Both the position numbers and the translations under genes were made by a program. From Shewanella pealeana ATCC 700345 (GTDB lineage: Bacteria; Pseudomonadota; Gammaproteobacteria; Enterobacterales; Shewanellaceae), in contig NC_009901.1 in assembly GCF_000018285.1 (NCBI RefSeq), forward strand, positions 2,169,001 to 2,233,000: a stretch of 64,000 nt of DNA, read 5' to 3'. Of this stretch, positions 20,456 to 29,093 are shown in pieces. The notes under the pieces are model-generated. The model ran no database searches, was not told the origin of the DNA, and saw nothing but the letters and a program-made list of their open reading frames with translations. How positions within the stretch are numbered: the stretch's first letter is position 1; each line of letters begins with the position of its first letter.

Positions 20456-20620
20456 ATACCAATCAGTATAAAGATTTGCTCGCCATTCTGGAGCGTTTTT
20501 GGCTGCCTACTTCTGCGTTGAACAACTTCACAAGGGATCAACCATTCTTTCAGTTTTTCGCCTTGAATTAGTTTGCCAAAAAACGTTCTGAGTAGATCAA
20601 CTTCTCATACTAATTGGTAT
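20456..20620 (-). mobile_element. MITE-like element, short version
   Basis: A 165-base non-coding element bounded by imperfect terminal inverted repeats ATACCAATCAGTATAA (left) and ATACTAATTGGTAT (right). On the minus strand it aligns along its whole length with the element at 26148-26428 except that it lacks about 116 internal bases. It carries no transposase, so it is presumably moved in trans. It sits between a conserved unknown gene and the AEC permease gene. Confidence 0.75.
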
Positions 20621-20751
20621 TATTGTATCAATAACATATCTACACGCGGTAAAAGCCCATTGTTAACAAACATTTTTCAACTCTGTTATCATGCGCTCGT
20701 TGTAATGAACGCGTTTGATTTCTTTTTGCCAAAGAGCAGGTACTTGACTTA

Positions 20752-21672
20752 ATGTCGACGATTTCGATTATTTTTCCGTTACTTTTTATGGCGAGTCTAG
20801 GTTATCTATTAACCGCTAAAGGCCCATTTACAAAAGAGCATATTGCTGGGATCAGTCTTTTTACATTTTATATCTGTATTCCCGCCTTTTTGTTTATCAA
20901 TATGTATCAGGCAGACTTGGAAAGCAGCTTTGATATATTCAGTCTAAGTAGTTTTTACCTACCCGTTATCGCGACTTTTGGCTTAAGCGCAGGGCTATAT
21001 TACTGTTTCAGCCCTAAGGGAGCTCCTAGGAAAGCAAAGAGTGCCGTTTATGCGTTAGGTTGTAGCTACTCAAATACAATATTGGTTGGATTGCCGATTA
21101 TCGTAGGGGCACTAGGGGAGCAGATGATGGGGAAGGTGTTTGCAGTGATCACCTTTCATAGTGCCTTACTGTTTTCATTAACTTTTATTTTGAGTGCTAA
21201 GCAGAGTCATGCTGGAGCTTGGAAATTTAGTAAAGGGATCATACTAAACCCGATTGTATTGAGTATCTCTGCTGGCCTCATCTTAAACCTACTGCAGGTG
21301 CCTATAGAGAACAATCTAGTCAATGGCTTGAGCTTACTCAGCGAGCCCGCTCTCGCTTGTGCACTCTTTGTCCTAGGCGCAAATCTATCATTCTATAAGA
21401 TTGCAAAAGATTGGCATTTGGCATTGATTGCATCGGTGATTAAATTACTGGTTTTGCCATTGTGTGTATATGGCATTGGTCGCTTTGTGTTTTCTATTGA
21501 GGGAGATTCGTTAGCGCTGCTGGTGTTGCTCAGTGCTTCGCCTTTAGGAGTCAATGCGTATCTAGTTGCTATGCAGCTACAAGCTCAACAGGCTGTTATA
21601 GCCAGTACCGTAGTCATGTCTACGGTACTGTCAGTGTTTACAATGAGTTTGTGGCTTAGCCTGTTAGTTTGA
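20752..21672 (+). CDS. AEC-family (auxin efflux carrier type) permease
   Basis: Integral membrane protein of 306 residues with about ten hydrophobic segments, in the family named for auxin efflux carriers, whose bacterial members transport small carboxylates such as malate. It starts MSTISIIFPLLFMASLGYLL and shows the characteristic half-repeats: SYSNTILVGLPIIVGALG in the first half and SASPLGVNAYLVAMQL in the second. The substrate is not inferable. It is convergent with the glutamate-synthase-like gene; their stop codons are adjacent (21672/21673) and no terminator separates them. Confidence 0.85.
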   Translation: MSTISIIFPLLFMASLGYLLTAKGPFTKEHIAGISLFTFYICIPAFLFINMYQADLESSFDIFSLSSFYLPVIATFGLSAGLYYCFSPKGAPRKAKSAVYALGCSYSNTILVGLPIIVGALGEQMMGKVFAVITFHSALLFSLTFILSAKQSHAGAWKFSKGIILNPIVLSISAGLILNLLQVPIENNLVNGLSLLSEPALACALFVLGANLSFYKIAKDWHLALIASVIKLLVLPLCVYGIGRFVFSIEGDSLALLVLLSASPLGVNAYLVAMQLQAQQAVIASTVVMSTVLSVFTMSLWLSLLV

Positions 21673-23325
21673 TTAACCTTGCTTATGAGTTCGTGAAAGC
21701 TCTGCTGGACTGAGAATGTAGACATCCTCTGAATAGAAGTCTTCAGTCTGAGCCATGCTCCACCAATGGTTCCATGGACCAGAAATTTGATTTTCACTAG
21801 TTAAATCGTTCTCTTTTAGGGGCTCAATCAAACTACCTACAGACATCAATAAACCATAAGGCGTGCGGCGTTTTAGCATATGTGGTTGCAGTTTCTCTGG
21901 GCTATCTAGCCCCATGCTTCCAACTAGCTCAAAGAAACTATTGAGAGTATTTTTGTGGTAGTTTTTAACTCGCTCACTCTTGTCGCTAACATTGATAGCT
22001 TTACTCCTAGCTGGATCTTGAGTCGCGATACCCGTTGGGCACATATTGGTGTTGCAGTGCCTTGACTGGATACAGCCTAACGACATCATCATGGTTCTAG
22101 CCGCATTTACCGTATCTGCGCCCATGGCTATTTTAGCCAAGAGGTCGAAACTTGATGCGGTCTTTCCCGATGCAATGATTTTAATCTTATCTCTTAGTCC
22201 TGCCCCGACTAAGGCATTATGGACGAAATATACTGCCTCTAGGCACATCATGCCTAAGCGGTTGGTAAATTCTACTGGCGCAGCACCTGTGCCGCCTTCT
22301 GCACCGTCGACAGTAATAAAGTCTGGTGTGATCCCGGTTTCAATCATGGCTTTACACAGGCCAAGGAACTCGACAGGGTTACCCACACAAAGTTTAAAAC
22401 CAATGGGTTTACCTTCGCTGAGCTCTCTAAGTTTCTTAACGAAATTCAGTAACGCTTTTGGCGTAGTGCATTCTGGGTTTACGGCAGGTGATACGCAATC
22501 TCTGTCTTTTGGAACATGGCGAATCGCTGCAATTTCATCGGTTATTTTAGCTTTAGGTAGTACGCCTCCATGTCCAGGCTTTGCACCTTGAGACAGTTTT
22601 ATTTCAATCATTTTTATCTGAGGCCGTGTTGCCATAGCGCGAAAGGTGTCTGGATTAAAGTTTCCATCCTCATCACGACAGCCAAAAAGCCCCGAACCTA
22701 GTTGCCATACGATATCGCCTTGGTGCTTCAGATGATAAGGGCTAACGCCTCCCTCGCCAGTGTTGTGATAGCAACCCGCTTTTAGTGCCCCAAGGTTGAG
22801 GGATTCGATTGCATTTGCGCTAAGGGAGCCGAAGCTCATTGCTGATATATTGAAATAGGAAGCTTGATAAGGCTTTAAACAATCGGGTCCGCCGATTTGC
22901 ACTCTTTTAGCAGTGTCTTGGATTTCCTTAGGATGCAGGGACTGCCAAAGGCTAAGATAATTATCTTCTAGCAGATCTCTTTGAGTGCCGAAGGCGATAG
23001 TATCTCTGACATTCTTCGCTCTTTGATAAACTAGGGAGCGTTGTTCTCGATTAAATGGTGTCTCCTCAGTGTCATTAGCAATAAAATATTGCTGAATTTC
23101 GACACGATAAGATTCCAAAAAGTATCTTAGATAGGCGACGACAGGATAGAGGCGATTTAGCGTATGTCGGCTATGGAATATGTCGAAATAACCAATGACG
23201 GTGTAGAAAAGGGTAAACATCAGTACTAAGCTAGGGAACAGCCCAGTATTATTGAGCATATAATTGATGGCGATTAGGTTCCCTAAGGTTGCAATAACCC
23301 AATAGACCTTCTGCATAATAGTCAT
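21673..23325 (-). CDS. Stand-alone FMN/Fe-S glutamate-synthase-like oxidoreductase
   Basis: A protein of 550 residues from the ATG at 23325, chosen because AAGGA stands eight bases upstream; an in-frame GTG at 23352 is possible. The N-terminus has two membrane-spanning segments (about residues 5-45). The rest is the FMN-binding glutamate synthase fold: MSFGSLSANAIESLNLGA, GEGGVSPYH, the SQGAKPGHGGVLP loop, DFITVDGAEGGTGAAP (FMN/2-oxoglutarate region) and CIQSRHCNTNMC (Cys-x5-Cys-x4-Cys, the 3Fe-4S ligands). It lacks the glutaminase domain of GltB. Proteins of this type are widespread and often uncharacterised; the reaction is uncertain. The membrane anchor suggests an inner-membrane-bound oxidoreductase. 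Confidence 0.85.
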   Translation of the reverse strand: MTIMQKVYWVIATLGNLIAINYMLNNTGLFPSLVLMFTLFYTVIGYFDIFHSRHTLNRLYPVVAYLRYFLESYRVEIQQYFIANDTEETPFNREQRSLVYQRAKNVRDTIAFGTQRDLLEDNYLSLWQSLHPKEIQDTAKRVQIGGPDCLKPYQASYFNISAMSFGSLSANAIESLNLGALKAGCYHNTGEGGVSPYHLKHQGDIVWQLGSGLFGCRDEDGNFNPDTFRAMATRPQIKMIEIKLSQGAKPGHGGVLPKAKITDEIAAIRHVPKDRDCVSPAVNPECTTPKALLNFVKKLRELSEGKPIGFKLCVGNPVEFLGLCKAMIETGITPDFITVDGAEGGTGAAPVEFTNRLGMMCLEAVYFVHNALVGAGLRDKIKIIASGKTASSFDLLAKIAMGADTVNAARTMMMSLGCIQSRHCNTNMCPTGIATQDPARSKAINVSDKSERVKNYHKNTLNSFFELVGSMGLDSPEKLQPHMLKRRTPYGLLMSVGSLIEPLKENDLTSENQISGPWNHWWSMAQTEDFYSEDVYILSPAELSRTHKQG

Positions 23326-23477
23326 AAAGCATTCCTTTGTTGCTGACTTCACTGCGGTATGAACTCATTGAACGCTATCGGTGACGTTTAAGCAAACATG
23401 TTTTAATACTTTCTAAACTAAACAAAATACGCGTATATTAGTTCAGTTATTAGGAAGGGGAATAAAAGGAGTTTATT

Positions 23478-23978
23478 GTGATTATAACTGAGACAGACAG
23501 GCTGATCTTGCGTCATTTCGAGGCTAAAGATACCAGAGCTATCTTTTTGTTGAACAGTATTCCTGAAGTCTTAACTTTTATTCCTGGCGAGCCAATGACG
23601 TCAATATCTCAGGCTGAGCAGATTTTTGAAAATGTAATCACTAAAAGCTATCAAGAACGGGGTTATGGCCGCTGGGCAGTTGAGCATAAAGCCGACGGTA
23701 AAGTCATTGGTTTTTGTGGACCGACTTTTATTACAGAGTTTAATGAAGTTGAGCTTGGTTACCGTTATTTACCTCAATACTGGGGACAAGGCATAGGTTG
23801 TGAGGCTGGATTGGCTGCACTCGATCGTTTTAAGGATTACGATATCAATGAAGCAATTGCACTGATTTTACTTGGGAATAAAGGCTCGGAAGGCGTTGCG
23901 CGTAAAATAGGCATGAAGGAACGAAACCGTGCTAAGTTTATGGGCCATAAAGTGAATGTATTCCATAAAGTGCTTTAG
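23478..23978 (+). CDS. GNAT family N-acetyltransferase (RimJ/RimL-like)
   Basis: Acetyl-CoA-dependent acyltransferase fold of 166 residues. It begins with a GTG behind AAAAGGA and reads MIITETDRLILRHFEAKDT, the usual opening of RimJ/RimL-type enzymes. The acetyl-CoA loop region is ELGYRYLPQYWGQGIGCEAGLAALD, with Q-x-x-G-x-G/A variation GQGIGCEA. The substrate (protein N-terminus, antibiotic or metabolite) cannot be told. It is a single gene ending at a bidirectional terminator shared with fur. Confidence 0.85.
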   Translation: MIITETDRLILRHFEAKDTRAIFLLNSIPEVLTFIPGEPMTSISQAEQIFENVITKSYQERGYGRWAVEHKADGKVIGFCGPTFITEFNEVELGYRYLPQYWGQGIGCEAGLAALDRFKDYDINEAIALILLGNKGSEGVARKIGMKERNRAKFMGHKVNVFHKVL

Positions 23979-24005
23979 CCAGATAAAGGCTAATAAATAG
24001 ATACA

Positions 24006-24034
24006 AAAAAACCAGCCTTAGCTGGTCTTTTATG
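24006..24034. terminator. Bidirectional terminator between the GNAT gene and fur
   Basis: ACCAGC-CTTA-GCTGGT stem with an A-run before and T-rich DNA after, so it can end both the plus-strand GNAT transcript and the minus-strand fur transcript. Confidence 0.8.
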
Positions 24035-24047
24035 GCGGACGCTGCAG

Positions 24048-24479
24048 TTAAGCTACGCCGTGGTCACACTCATCGTTAGTGCAAACACCATAAAGGTATA
24101 AACTGTGGTTTGTCAGTTTAATGTTGTGCTTCATCGCGATTTCATCTTGACGGCGTTCAATCATTTCATCTGAGAATTCGATGACTTTGCCACATGACAA
24201 ACAAACTAAGTGATCGTGGTGATGCTGTGATGCAAGTTCGAAAACGGCTTTTCCGCTTTCGAAGTGATGACGAGTCACAATGCCCGCATCATCGAATTGG
24301 TTAAGAACACGATATACAGTAGCAAGACCTATCTCTTCCCCCAAGTCGAGTAATTTCTTATAGAGATCCTCAGCACTGATGTGTTGATTTTCCGGCGCTT
24401 GCATCAATTCTAAAATTTTGACTCGTGGTAAGGTCACTTTCAAACCCGCTTTCTTTAGTGCTTGATTTCCATCTGTCAT
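24048..24479 (-). CDS. fur: Ferric uptake regulator Fur
   Basis: Iron-responsive transcriptional repressor of 143 residues. The N-terminal winged helix includes LKVTLPRVKILELMQAP and the recognition region GLATVYRVLNQFDDAGIV. The metal-binding part shows HHHDHLVCLSCGKVIEF, with the regulatory HHHDH cluster and a CxxC structural zinc pair, and a second cysteine pair CTNDEC near the C-terminus. It is divergent from cobB with a 268-base gap that is AT-rich and may hold a Fur-controlled promoter, although I did not identify a clear Fur box. Confidence 0.97.
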   Translation of the reverse strand: MTDGNQALKKAGLKVTLPRVKILELMQAPENQHISAEDLYKKLLDLGEEIGLATVYRVLNQFDDAGIVTRHHFESGKAVFELASQHHHDHLVCLSCGKVIEFSDEMIERRQDEIAMKHNIKLTNHSLYLYGVCTNDECDHGVA

Positions 24480-24747
24480 TATTGGTCTCTTGATTGCAGA
24501 ACGATTAGCTATAAGTTAATCCGTTCATTTGTGGGTATTCAATCCATTATATGTGTACCAGTTGAAAACTTAAACCTTTGATCTTGCAATAAAGCACCTT
24601 AAGTAAATAAAAGCCATTAACTAGATATAAAACAAGCAATTTAAGCATACATTTTGTATTGTTATTGGCCATTTATACTAACGCCTAATGTCATGTGAGC
24701 CCACAAGCAGGCAAAATCATTATAAAGACAAATAAAAAGGACAGTAG

Positions 24748-25473
24748 ATGTACCAGCAGATTGTAATTTTGACCGGGGCAGGGATCTCAGCAGAATCTGG
24801 GTTACGTACCTTTAGAGATCAAGACGGCCTGTGGGAGGAGCATAAAATTGAAGAGGTGGCGACACCAGAAGGGTATGCTAATAACCCTTTATTGGTCGAG
24901 CGCTTCTATAACGATCGTTGGCAGCAGTTTCATAATGGTTCAATTGAACCCAATGCGGGCCATACTGCACTGGCGAAGCTTGAGCAAGAATTTGATGGGA
25001 AGCTCTTGGTTGTCACTCAGAACATTGATGACTTACATGAAAGAGCGGGCTCTAGGCGCCTGTTGCACATGCATGGTGAGTTATCAAAAGGCCGTTGCCC
25101 ACGTTCACAGCAAACATTTCTTCTGCGAGAAGCTTTTGGACCTAAGCATACTTGTACATGTTGTATCCCAGCACAAAGATTAAGGCCTCACGTTGTATGG
25201 TTTGGAGAAATGCCTTTCGGTTTAGATAGAATTCAGCATGCGCTGGATACTTGCGATCTGTTCATTGCCATAGGCACATCTGGTACCGTCAATCCTGCAG
25301 CAGGCTTTGTCGATACTGCAAATCATCACGGGGCTCAAACGGTTGAGGTTAATTTGATGCCAGCGGATCGGCACAGTCAGTTCCAATACCATTTAGAGGG
25401 AAGGGCGAGTGAAGTCGTGCCAAAACTGGTAGATGATATTCTTAACGGAAAAATCGTCAATAACATAGGATAA
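24748..25473 (+). CDS. cobB: NAD-dependent protein deacylase, Sir2 family
   Basis: Removes acyl groups from lysines using NAD+, and in enterobacteria controls acetyl-CoA synthetase. The 241 residues have the Rossmann NAD site GAGISAESGLRTFRD, TQNIDDLHERAG and the catalytic His in HMHGEL. The zinc site is reduced to RCPRS plus CTCC, the same atypical spacing seen in E. coli CobB, and is followed by LRPHVVWFGEMPFG. The single-start form without an N-terminal extension is used. It is transcribed away from fur. Confidence 0.95.
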   Translation: MYQQIVILTGAGISAESGLRTFRDQDGLWEEHKIEEVATPEGYANNPLLVERFYNDRWQQFHNGSIEPNAGHTALAKLEQEFDGKLLVVTQNIDDLHERAGSRRLLHMHGELSKGRCPRSQQTFLLREAFGPKHTCTCCIPAQRLRPHVVWFGEMPFGLDRIQHALDTCDLFIAIGTSGTVNPAAGFVDTANHHGAQTVEVNLMPADRHSQFQYHLEGRASEVVPKLVDDILNGKIVNNIG

Positions 25474-25545
25474 TGGCTGGGGAGTCGTTGCGAGGAATAA
25501 GGACACAGCTTACTAATAACGAGTCAGATTTAGGGGATTAAACAG

Positions 25546-26010
25546 ATGAAACACCAGTCAAATTATAATGGTACGGCTATTATAATGCGCGGTCTACCTG
25601 GTAGTGGTAAGAGCTACTGGGTAGAGGAGTACGTTAATGCTTTACCAAAACGTGATTGTGACAGTGAGCATTTTAAGGTTTGCTCAACCGATGAGTTTTT
25701 CTATCAAGATGGTAAGTACTGTTTTAATGCGAAAGATTTAGCTAAATTTCACCAGTTGAACTTAACGCGGTTTATTCATGCAATAGCAAATAAAACTCCC
25801 TTGGTTATTTGTGACAATACCAATATGGCGCAATGGGAATTTGAGGATTATTGTGCAGCGGCTAAGGCTGAAGGGTATCGCGTACAGATCCAGCAGATCG
25901 GTGAGCCAAAAGATAAACAGCATCAGCTTCTCTGTGCAGATAGAAATAAGCATCGAGTGCCACTAAAAAGTATTATCAGGATGGCTAATGTTTTTGAGCC
26001 CCATGGTTAG
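25546..26010 (+). CDS. Small P-loop ATPase / polynucleotide-kinase-like protein
   Basis: A 154-residue protein with Walker A GLPGSGKS at residues 16-23, a following STDEFF segment (often a substrate or Mg-binding Asp in kinase folds) and VICDNTNM as the probable Walker B strand. This arrangement is that of the AAA_33/N4BP2-like kinases related to polynucleotide kinase and zeta-type enzymes; no second catalytic domain is present. It follows cobB by 72 bases and may be cotranscribed. There is no neighbouring antitoxin, so a toxin role is not supported. The function is unknown. Confidence 0.75.
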   Translation: MKHQSNYNGTAIIMRGLPGSGKSYWVEEYVNALPKRDCDSEHFKVCSTDEFFYQDGKYCFNAKDLAKFHQLNLTRFIHAIANKTPLVICDNTNMAQWEFEDYCAAAKAEGYRVQIQQIGEPKDKQHQLLCADRNKHRVPLKSIIRMANVFEPHG

Positions 26011-26147
26011 GGCGATTAAACGTGAGTTTGTTTATTTTGTCACAGTTAATTCAGCTAACTTAGCGAATTGAATTGGTTAAGGAAATAAGTTCTCATTTAT
26101 CATCATAAGTTGATGCCGGCACACTTTTACTTACCAATTAACGCCTT

Positions 26148-26428
26148 ATACCAATCAGTATAAGAAGTTGAGCTACTCAGAAGGTTTTTTGGCAAACTAA
26201 TTCAAGGCGAATAATTGAAAGAATGGTTGCTCCCTTGTGAAGTTGTTCAACGCAGAAGTAGGCAGCCAAAAACGCTCTAGAATGGCGAGCTTTAGCGGTT
26301 CTGATACTGTGACTCTTAAGGAACAAAAGGGAGCTTAAACCTAGTTTCACTATGCTCTTTACTCGTTGCCTTGCCTCAGAACCGCTAACCCGCTCTCTGA
26401 GGGACCAAGTCTTTATACTGATTGGCAT
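26148..26428 (+). mobile_element. MITE-like element, long version
   Basis: A 281-base non-coding element with terminal inverted repeats ATACCAATCAGTATAA (left) and TTATACTGATTGGCAT (right). It corresponds to the shorter, oppositely oriented element at 20456-20620, and contains an additional 116-base block that itself has terminal inverted repeats (26294-26386). An 84-codon frame on its minus strand is probably an accidental reading of the element. No transposase is present. Confidence 0.8.
26294..26386. repeat. Nested inverted-repeat block inside the long MITE
   Basis: Perfect 11-base inverted repeats AGCGGTTCTGA (26294-26304) and TCAGAACCGCT (26376-26386) bound a 93-base block that is absent from the short copy of the element. 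Confidence 0.75.
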
Positions 26429-26520
26429 CATGCACCGTTACTAAATCAATTTTCAGCATGACTAATCCCTCATTCATAGATTCAGTTATTCGCCTCAGCT
26501 AAGATGAATTTTAAGTAATA

Positions 26521-26556
26521 AAAAAGCCTATAGATTTACATCTATAGGCTTTTTAT
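26521..26556 (-). terminator. Terminator of the EF-G gene
   Basis: Ten-base-pair stem GCCTATAGAT / ATCTATAGGC with loop TTAC and A-run/T-run flanks; about 40 bases past the EF-G stop on the minus strand. It is symmetric enough to act both ways. Confidence 0.9.
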
Positions 26557-26596
26557 TAAAGTTTAAAACTCTAAAGAGTCATAACTAAATTAATAG

Positions 26597-28681
26597 TTAC
26601 TTCTTAGCGTTTCTTTCTTTAACGTCAGCGATAACTTTTTCAGAAACACTGTTTGGACACTGTGAGTAGTGAGCGAATTCCATAGAGAATTGGCCACGAC
26701 CAGAAGTCATAGTACGTAGTGAACCGATGTAACCGAACATTTCTGAAAGCGGTACGTCAGCCTTAATACGAACACCAGTTACACCAGCGTTTTGGTCTTT
26801 GATCATACCACGACGACGGTTAAGGTCACCAATTACGTCACCAACGTTGTCATCTGGGCTGAATACGTCAACGTTCATGATAGGCTCAAGAAGTTGTGCA
26901 CCGGCTTTTGGCATAGATTGACGGAAAGCACCTTTAGCAGCGATTTCGAACGCGATAGCTGATGAGTCAACTGCGTGGAAAGCACCATCTTTAAGTTCGA
27001 ATTCAACGTCTAACACAGGGAAACCAGCAACAGTACCGGTGTTCATCATGCTAGCGAAACCTTTCTCAACTGCTGGCCAGAATTCCTTAGGAACGTTACC
27101 ACCAACAACTGAAGATTTGAACGTTAAGCCTGTGTTAGCTTCGCCTGGACGGATAACGTAGTCGATCTTACCGAACTGACCAGAACCACCAGATTGCTTC
27201 TTGTGAGTGTAGCTATCTTCGATTTCACGAGTGATAGTTTCACGGTAAGCAACTTGAGGCTCACCTACAATTAGCTCAACGCCGTAAGTACGCTTAAGGA
27301 TGTCTACCTTAATGTCTAGGTGAAGTTCACCCATACCTTTAAGGATAGTTTCGCCTGAGTCTTCGTCAGTTTCTACGCGGAAAGATGGATCTTCTGCAAT
27401 CATTTTACCGATAGCGATACCCATTTTCTCAGAACCGCCTTTATCTTTTGGCGCTACTGCGATAGAGATAACTGGCTCTGGGAATACCATTGCTTCAAGA
27501 GTACAAGGGTGCTTAACATCACATAAAGTGTGACCAGTTTGCACGTTCTTCATACCAACGATCGCGATGATGTCACCAGCTTGTGCGTAATCAAGTTCGT
27601 TACGCTCATCAGCTTGCATTTCACACATACGGCCGATACGCTCAGTCTTACCAGTTGCACTGTTAAGAATCGTGTCGCCTTTACGTAGCTGACCAGAGTA
27701 GATACGTACGAATGTAAGTGCACCGAAACGGTCATCCATGATTTTGAATGCTAGTGCTTTTAGTGGCTCGTCGATAGAAACTAAAGCGAACTCACCGTTT
27801 TCGTTACCTTCTTCGTCAGTTAGAGGCTGTGGATCAACTTCAACTGGGTTTGGTAGGTAATCAACAACAGCATCAAGAAGAAGCTGCATACCTTTGTTCT
27901 TGAAAGCAGAACCACAGTATGTTGGGAAGAAAGTCATGTCACGAGTACCAGCACGGATACAACGCTTAATGTCTTCCATAGCTGGCTCTTCGCCTTCCAT
28001 GTAAGATTCCATTAGGTCGTCGTCCATCTCAACAGCTGTCTCGATTAGCATTTCACGGTATTCTTCAACTTGGTCAACCATGTCAGCTGGAACGTCAGTT
28101 ACTGTGTAGTTTTCAGCTTCACCAGTATCATCCCATACGTATGCTTTACGAGAAAGTAGGTCAACAACACCACTGAACTCATCTTCGATACCGATTGGAA
28201 GTACCATAACTAGTGGGTTAGCAGCTAGTACGTCTTTAGTTTGCTTAACAACACGTAAGAAGTCAGCACCCATACGGTCTAACTTGTTTACGAAGATGAT
28301 ACGAGCAACTTCAGATTCGTTAGCATAACGCCAGTTAGTTTCTGATTGTGGCTCAACACCACCAGAACCACAGAATACACCGATACCGCCATCAAGAACT
28401 TTAAGAGAACGGTAAACTTCTACTGTAAAGTCAACGTGACCAGGGGTGTCGATAACGTTGAAACGGTGATCTTTCCAGAAACAACTAACAGCAGCAGACT
28501 GAATGGTAATACCACGCTCAGCTTCCTGTTCCATGAAGTCAGTTGTTGATTCGCCGTCATGCACTTCACCTAGCTTATGGATTTTACCAGTAAGCTTTAG
28601 GATACGCTCAGTTGTAGTAGTCTTACCCGCGTCAACGTGAGCAAAGATACCAATGTTTCTGTACTTTGATAAATCAGTCAT
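26597..28681 (-). CDS. Elongation factor G, probable second paralogue
   Basis: GTPase of ribosome translocation or recycling, 694 residues. The G domain shows [15 protein letters not shown] (P-loop), [12 protein letters not shown] and [10 protein letters not shown]; later domains include GERG-like switch region [31 protein letters not shown] and the C-terminal [23 protein letters not shown]. It is a lone gene, away from rpsL-rpsG-tuf, which indicates the extra EF-G copy known from Shewanella and Vibrio rather than the str-operon fusA; the second copy cannot be seen here. Which of elongation or recycling it favours cannot be judged from the sequence alone. Confidence 0.92.
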   Translation of the reverse strand: MTDLSKYRNIGIFAHVDAGKTTTTERILKLTGKIHKLGEVHDGESTTDFMEQEAERGITIQSAAVSCFWKDHRFNVIDTPGHVDFTVEVYRSLKVLDGGIGVFCGSGGVEPQSETNWRYANESEVARIIFVNKLDRMGADFLRVVKQTKDVLAANPLVMVLPIGIEDEFSGVVDLLSRKAYVWDDTGEAENYTVTDVPADMVDQVEEYREMLIETAVEMDDDLMESYMEGEEPAMEDIKRCIRAGTRDMTFFPTYCGSAFKNKGMQLLLDAVVDYLPNPVEVDPQPLTDEEGNENGEFALVSIDEPLKALAFKIMDDRFGALTFVRIYSGQLRKGDTILNSATGKTERIGRMCEMQADERNELDYAQAGDIIAIVGMKNVQTGHTLCDVKHPCTLEAMVFPEPVISIAVAPKDKGGSEKMGIAIGKMIAEDPSFRVETDEDSGETILKGMGELHLDIKVDILKRTYGVELIVGEPQVAYRETITREIEDSYTHKKQSGGSGQFGKIDYVIRPGEANTGLTFKSSVVGGNVPKEFWPAVEKGFASMMNTGTVAGFPVLDVEFELKDGAFHAVDSSAIAFEIAAKGAFRQSMPKAGAQLLEPIMNVDVFSPDDNVGDVIGDLNRRRGMIKDQNAGVTGVRIKADVPLSEMFGYIGSLRTMTSGRGQFSMEFAHYSQCPNSVSEKVIADVKERNAKK

Positions 28682-29093
28682 TTTTCTACTCTATTGGAGT
28701 TACGTTCTAAAATTCCGCGCAAGTATAGCAATACTTTTCAATTTATTTTATCGATTTTTATCATTCAGGGCTAAATTAAACGAAATATCATAAAAAAATC
28801 ACATTTTATAGCCAAATCTAAGGTGGGGAATTAATCGATAAGCCCTACCTCTCACTAGGTGACGGCATTTTTGGCCTAAATTTCCCCCAAGTGGTACCAC
28901 TTAATAATTAATTTTCAGTAAAGTGAGTGGGGGATAGTAGGGACTTAAATTGGGTGAACATTAGCCGAGAGAGAATATAGAGTCATGAGCTGAGTGCGAA
29001 TTGCTTCATTAGGCAAGGCTGCCCGACCTAGGTAAGTTTTACCGTCATTGGCCGGGCAGAGAATTAAAGTACAGAAAGGAATGTCTTTACCAG
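28682..29093. other. Gene-free region between the EF-G gene and bioA
   Basis: No gene in 412 bases. It must hold the EF-G promoter (minus strand, near 28690-28760). A perfect 14-base palindrome AAGTGGTACCACTT is at 28889-28902. A seven-base-pair inverted repeat CTGCCCG/CGGGCAG spans about 29009-29058 just past the bioA stop; it has no T-run, so it is at best a weak terminator for bioA. Confidence 0.55.

Noticed and set aside
20450..20630. Element at 20.5 kb as an insertion sequence
   Set aside because: There is no transposase gene and it is only 165 bases long, so it is called MITE-like.
25546..26010. P-loop ATPase as a zeta-type toxin
   Set aside because: No antitoxin gene is nearby and the protein lacks other toxin features; the fold is shared by many kinases.
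26177..26431. 84-codon minus-strand frame
   Set aside because: It lies entirely within the MITE-like element and covers its terminal repeat; a reading of repeat DNA and not a gene.
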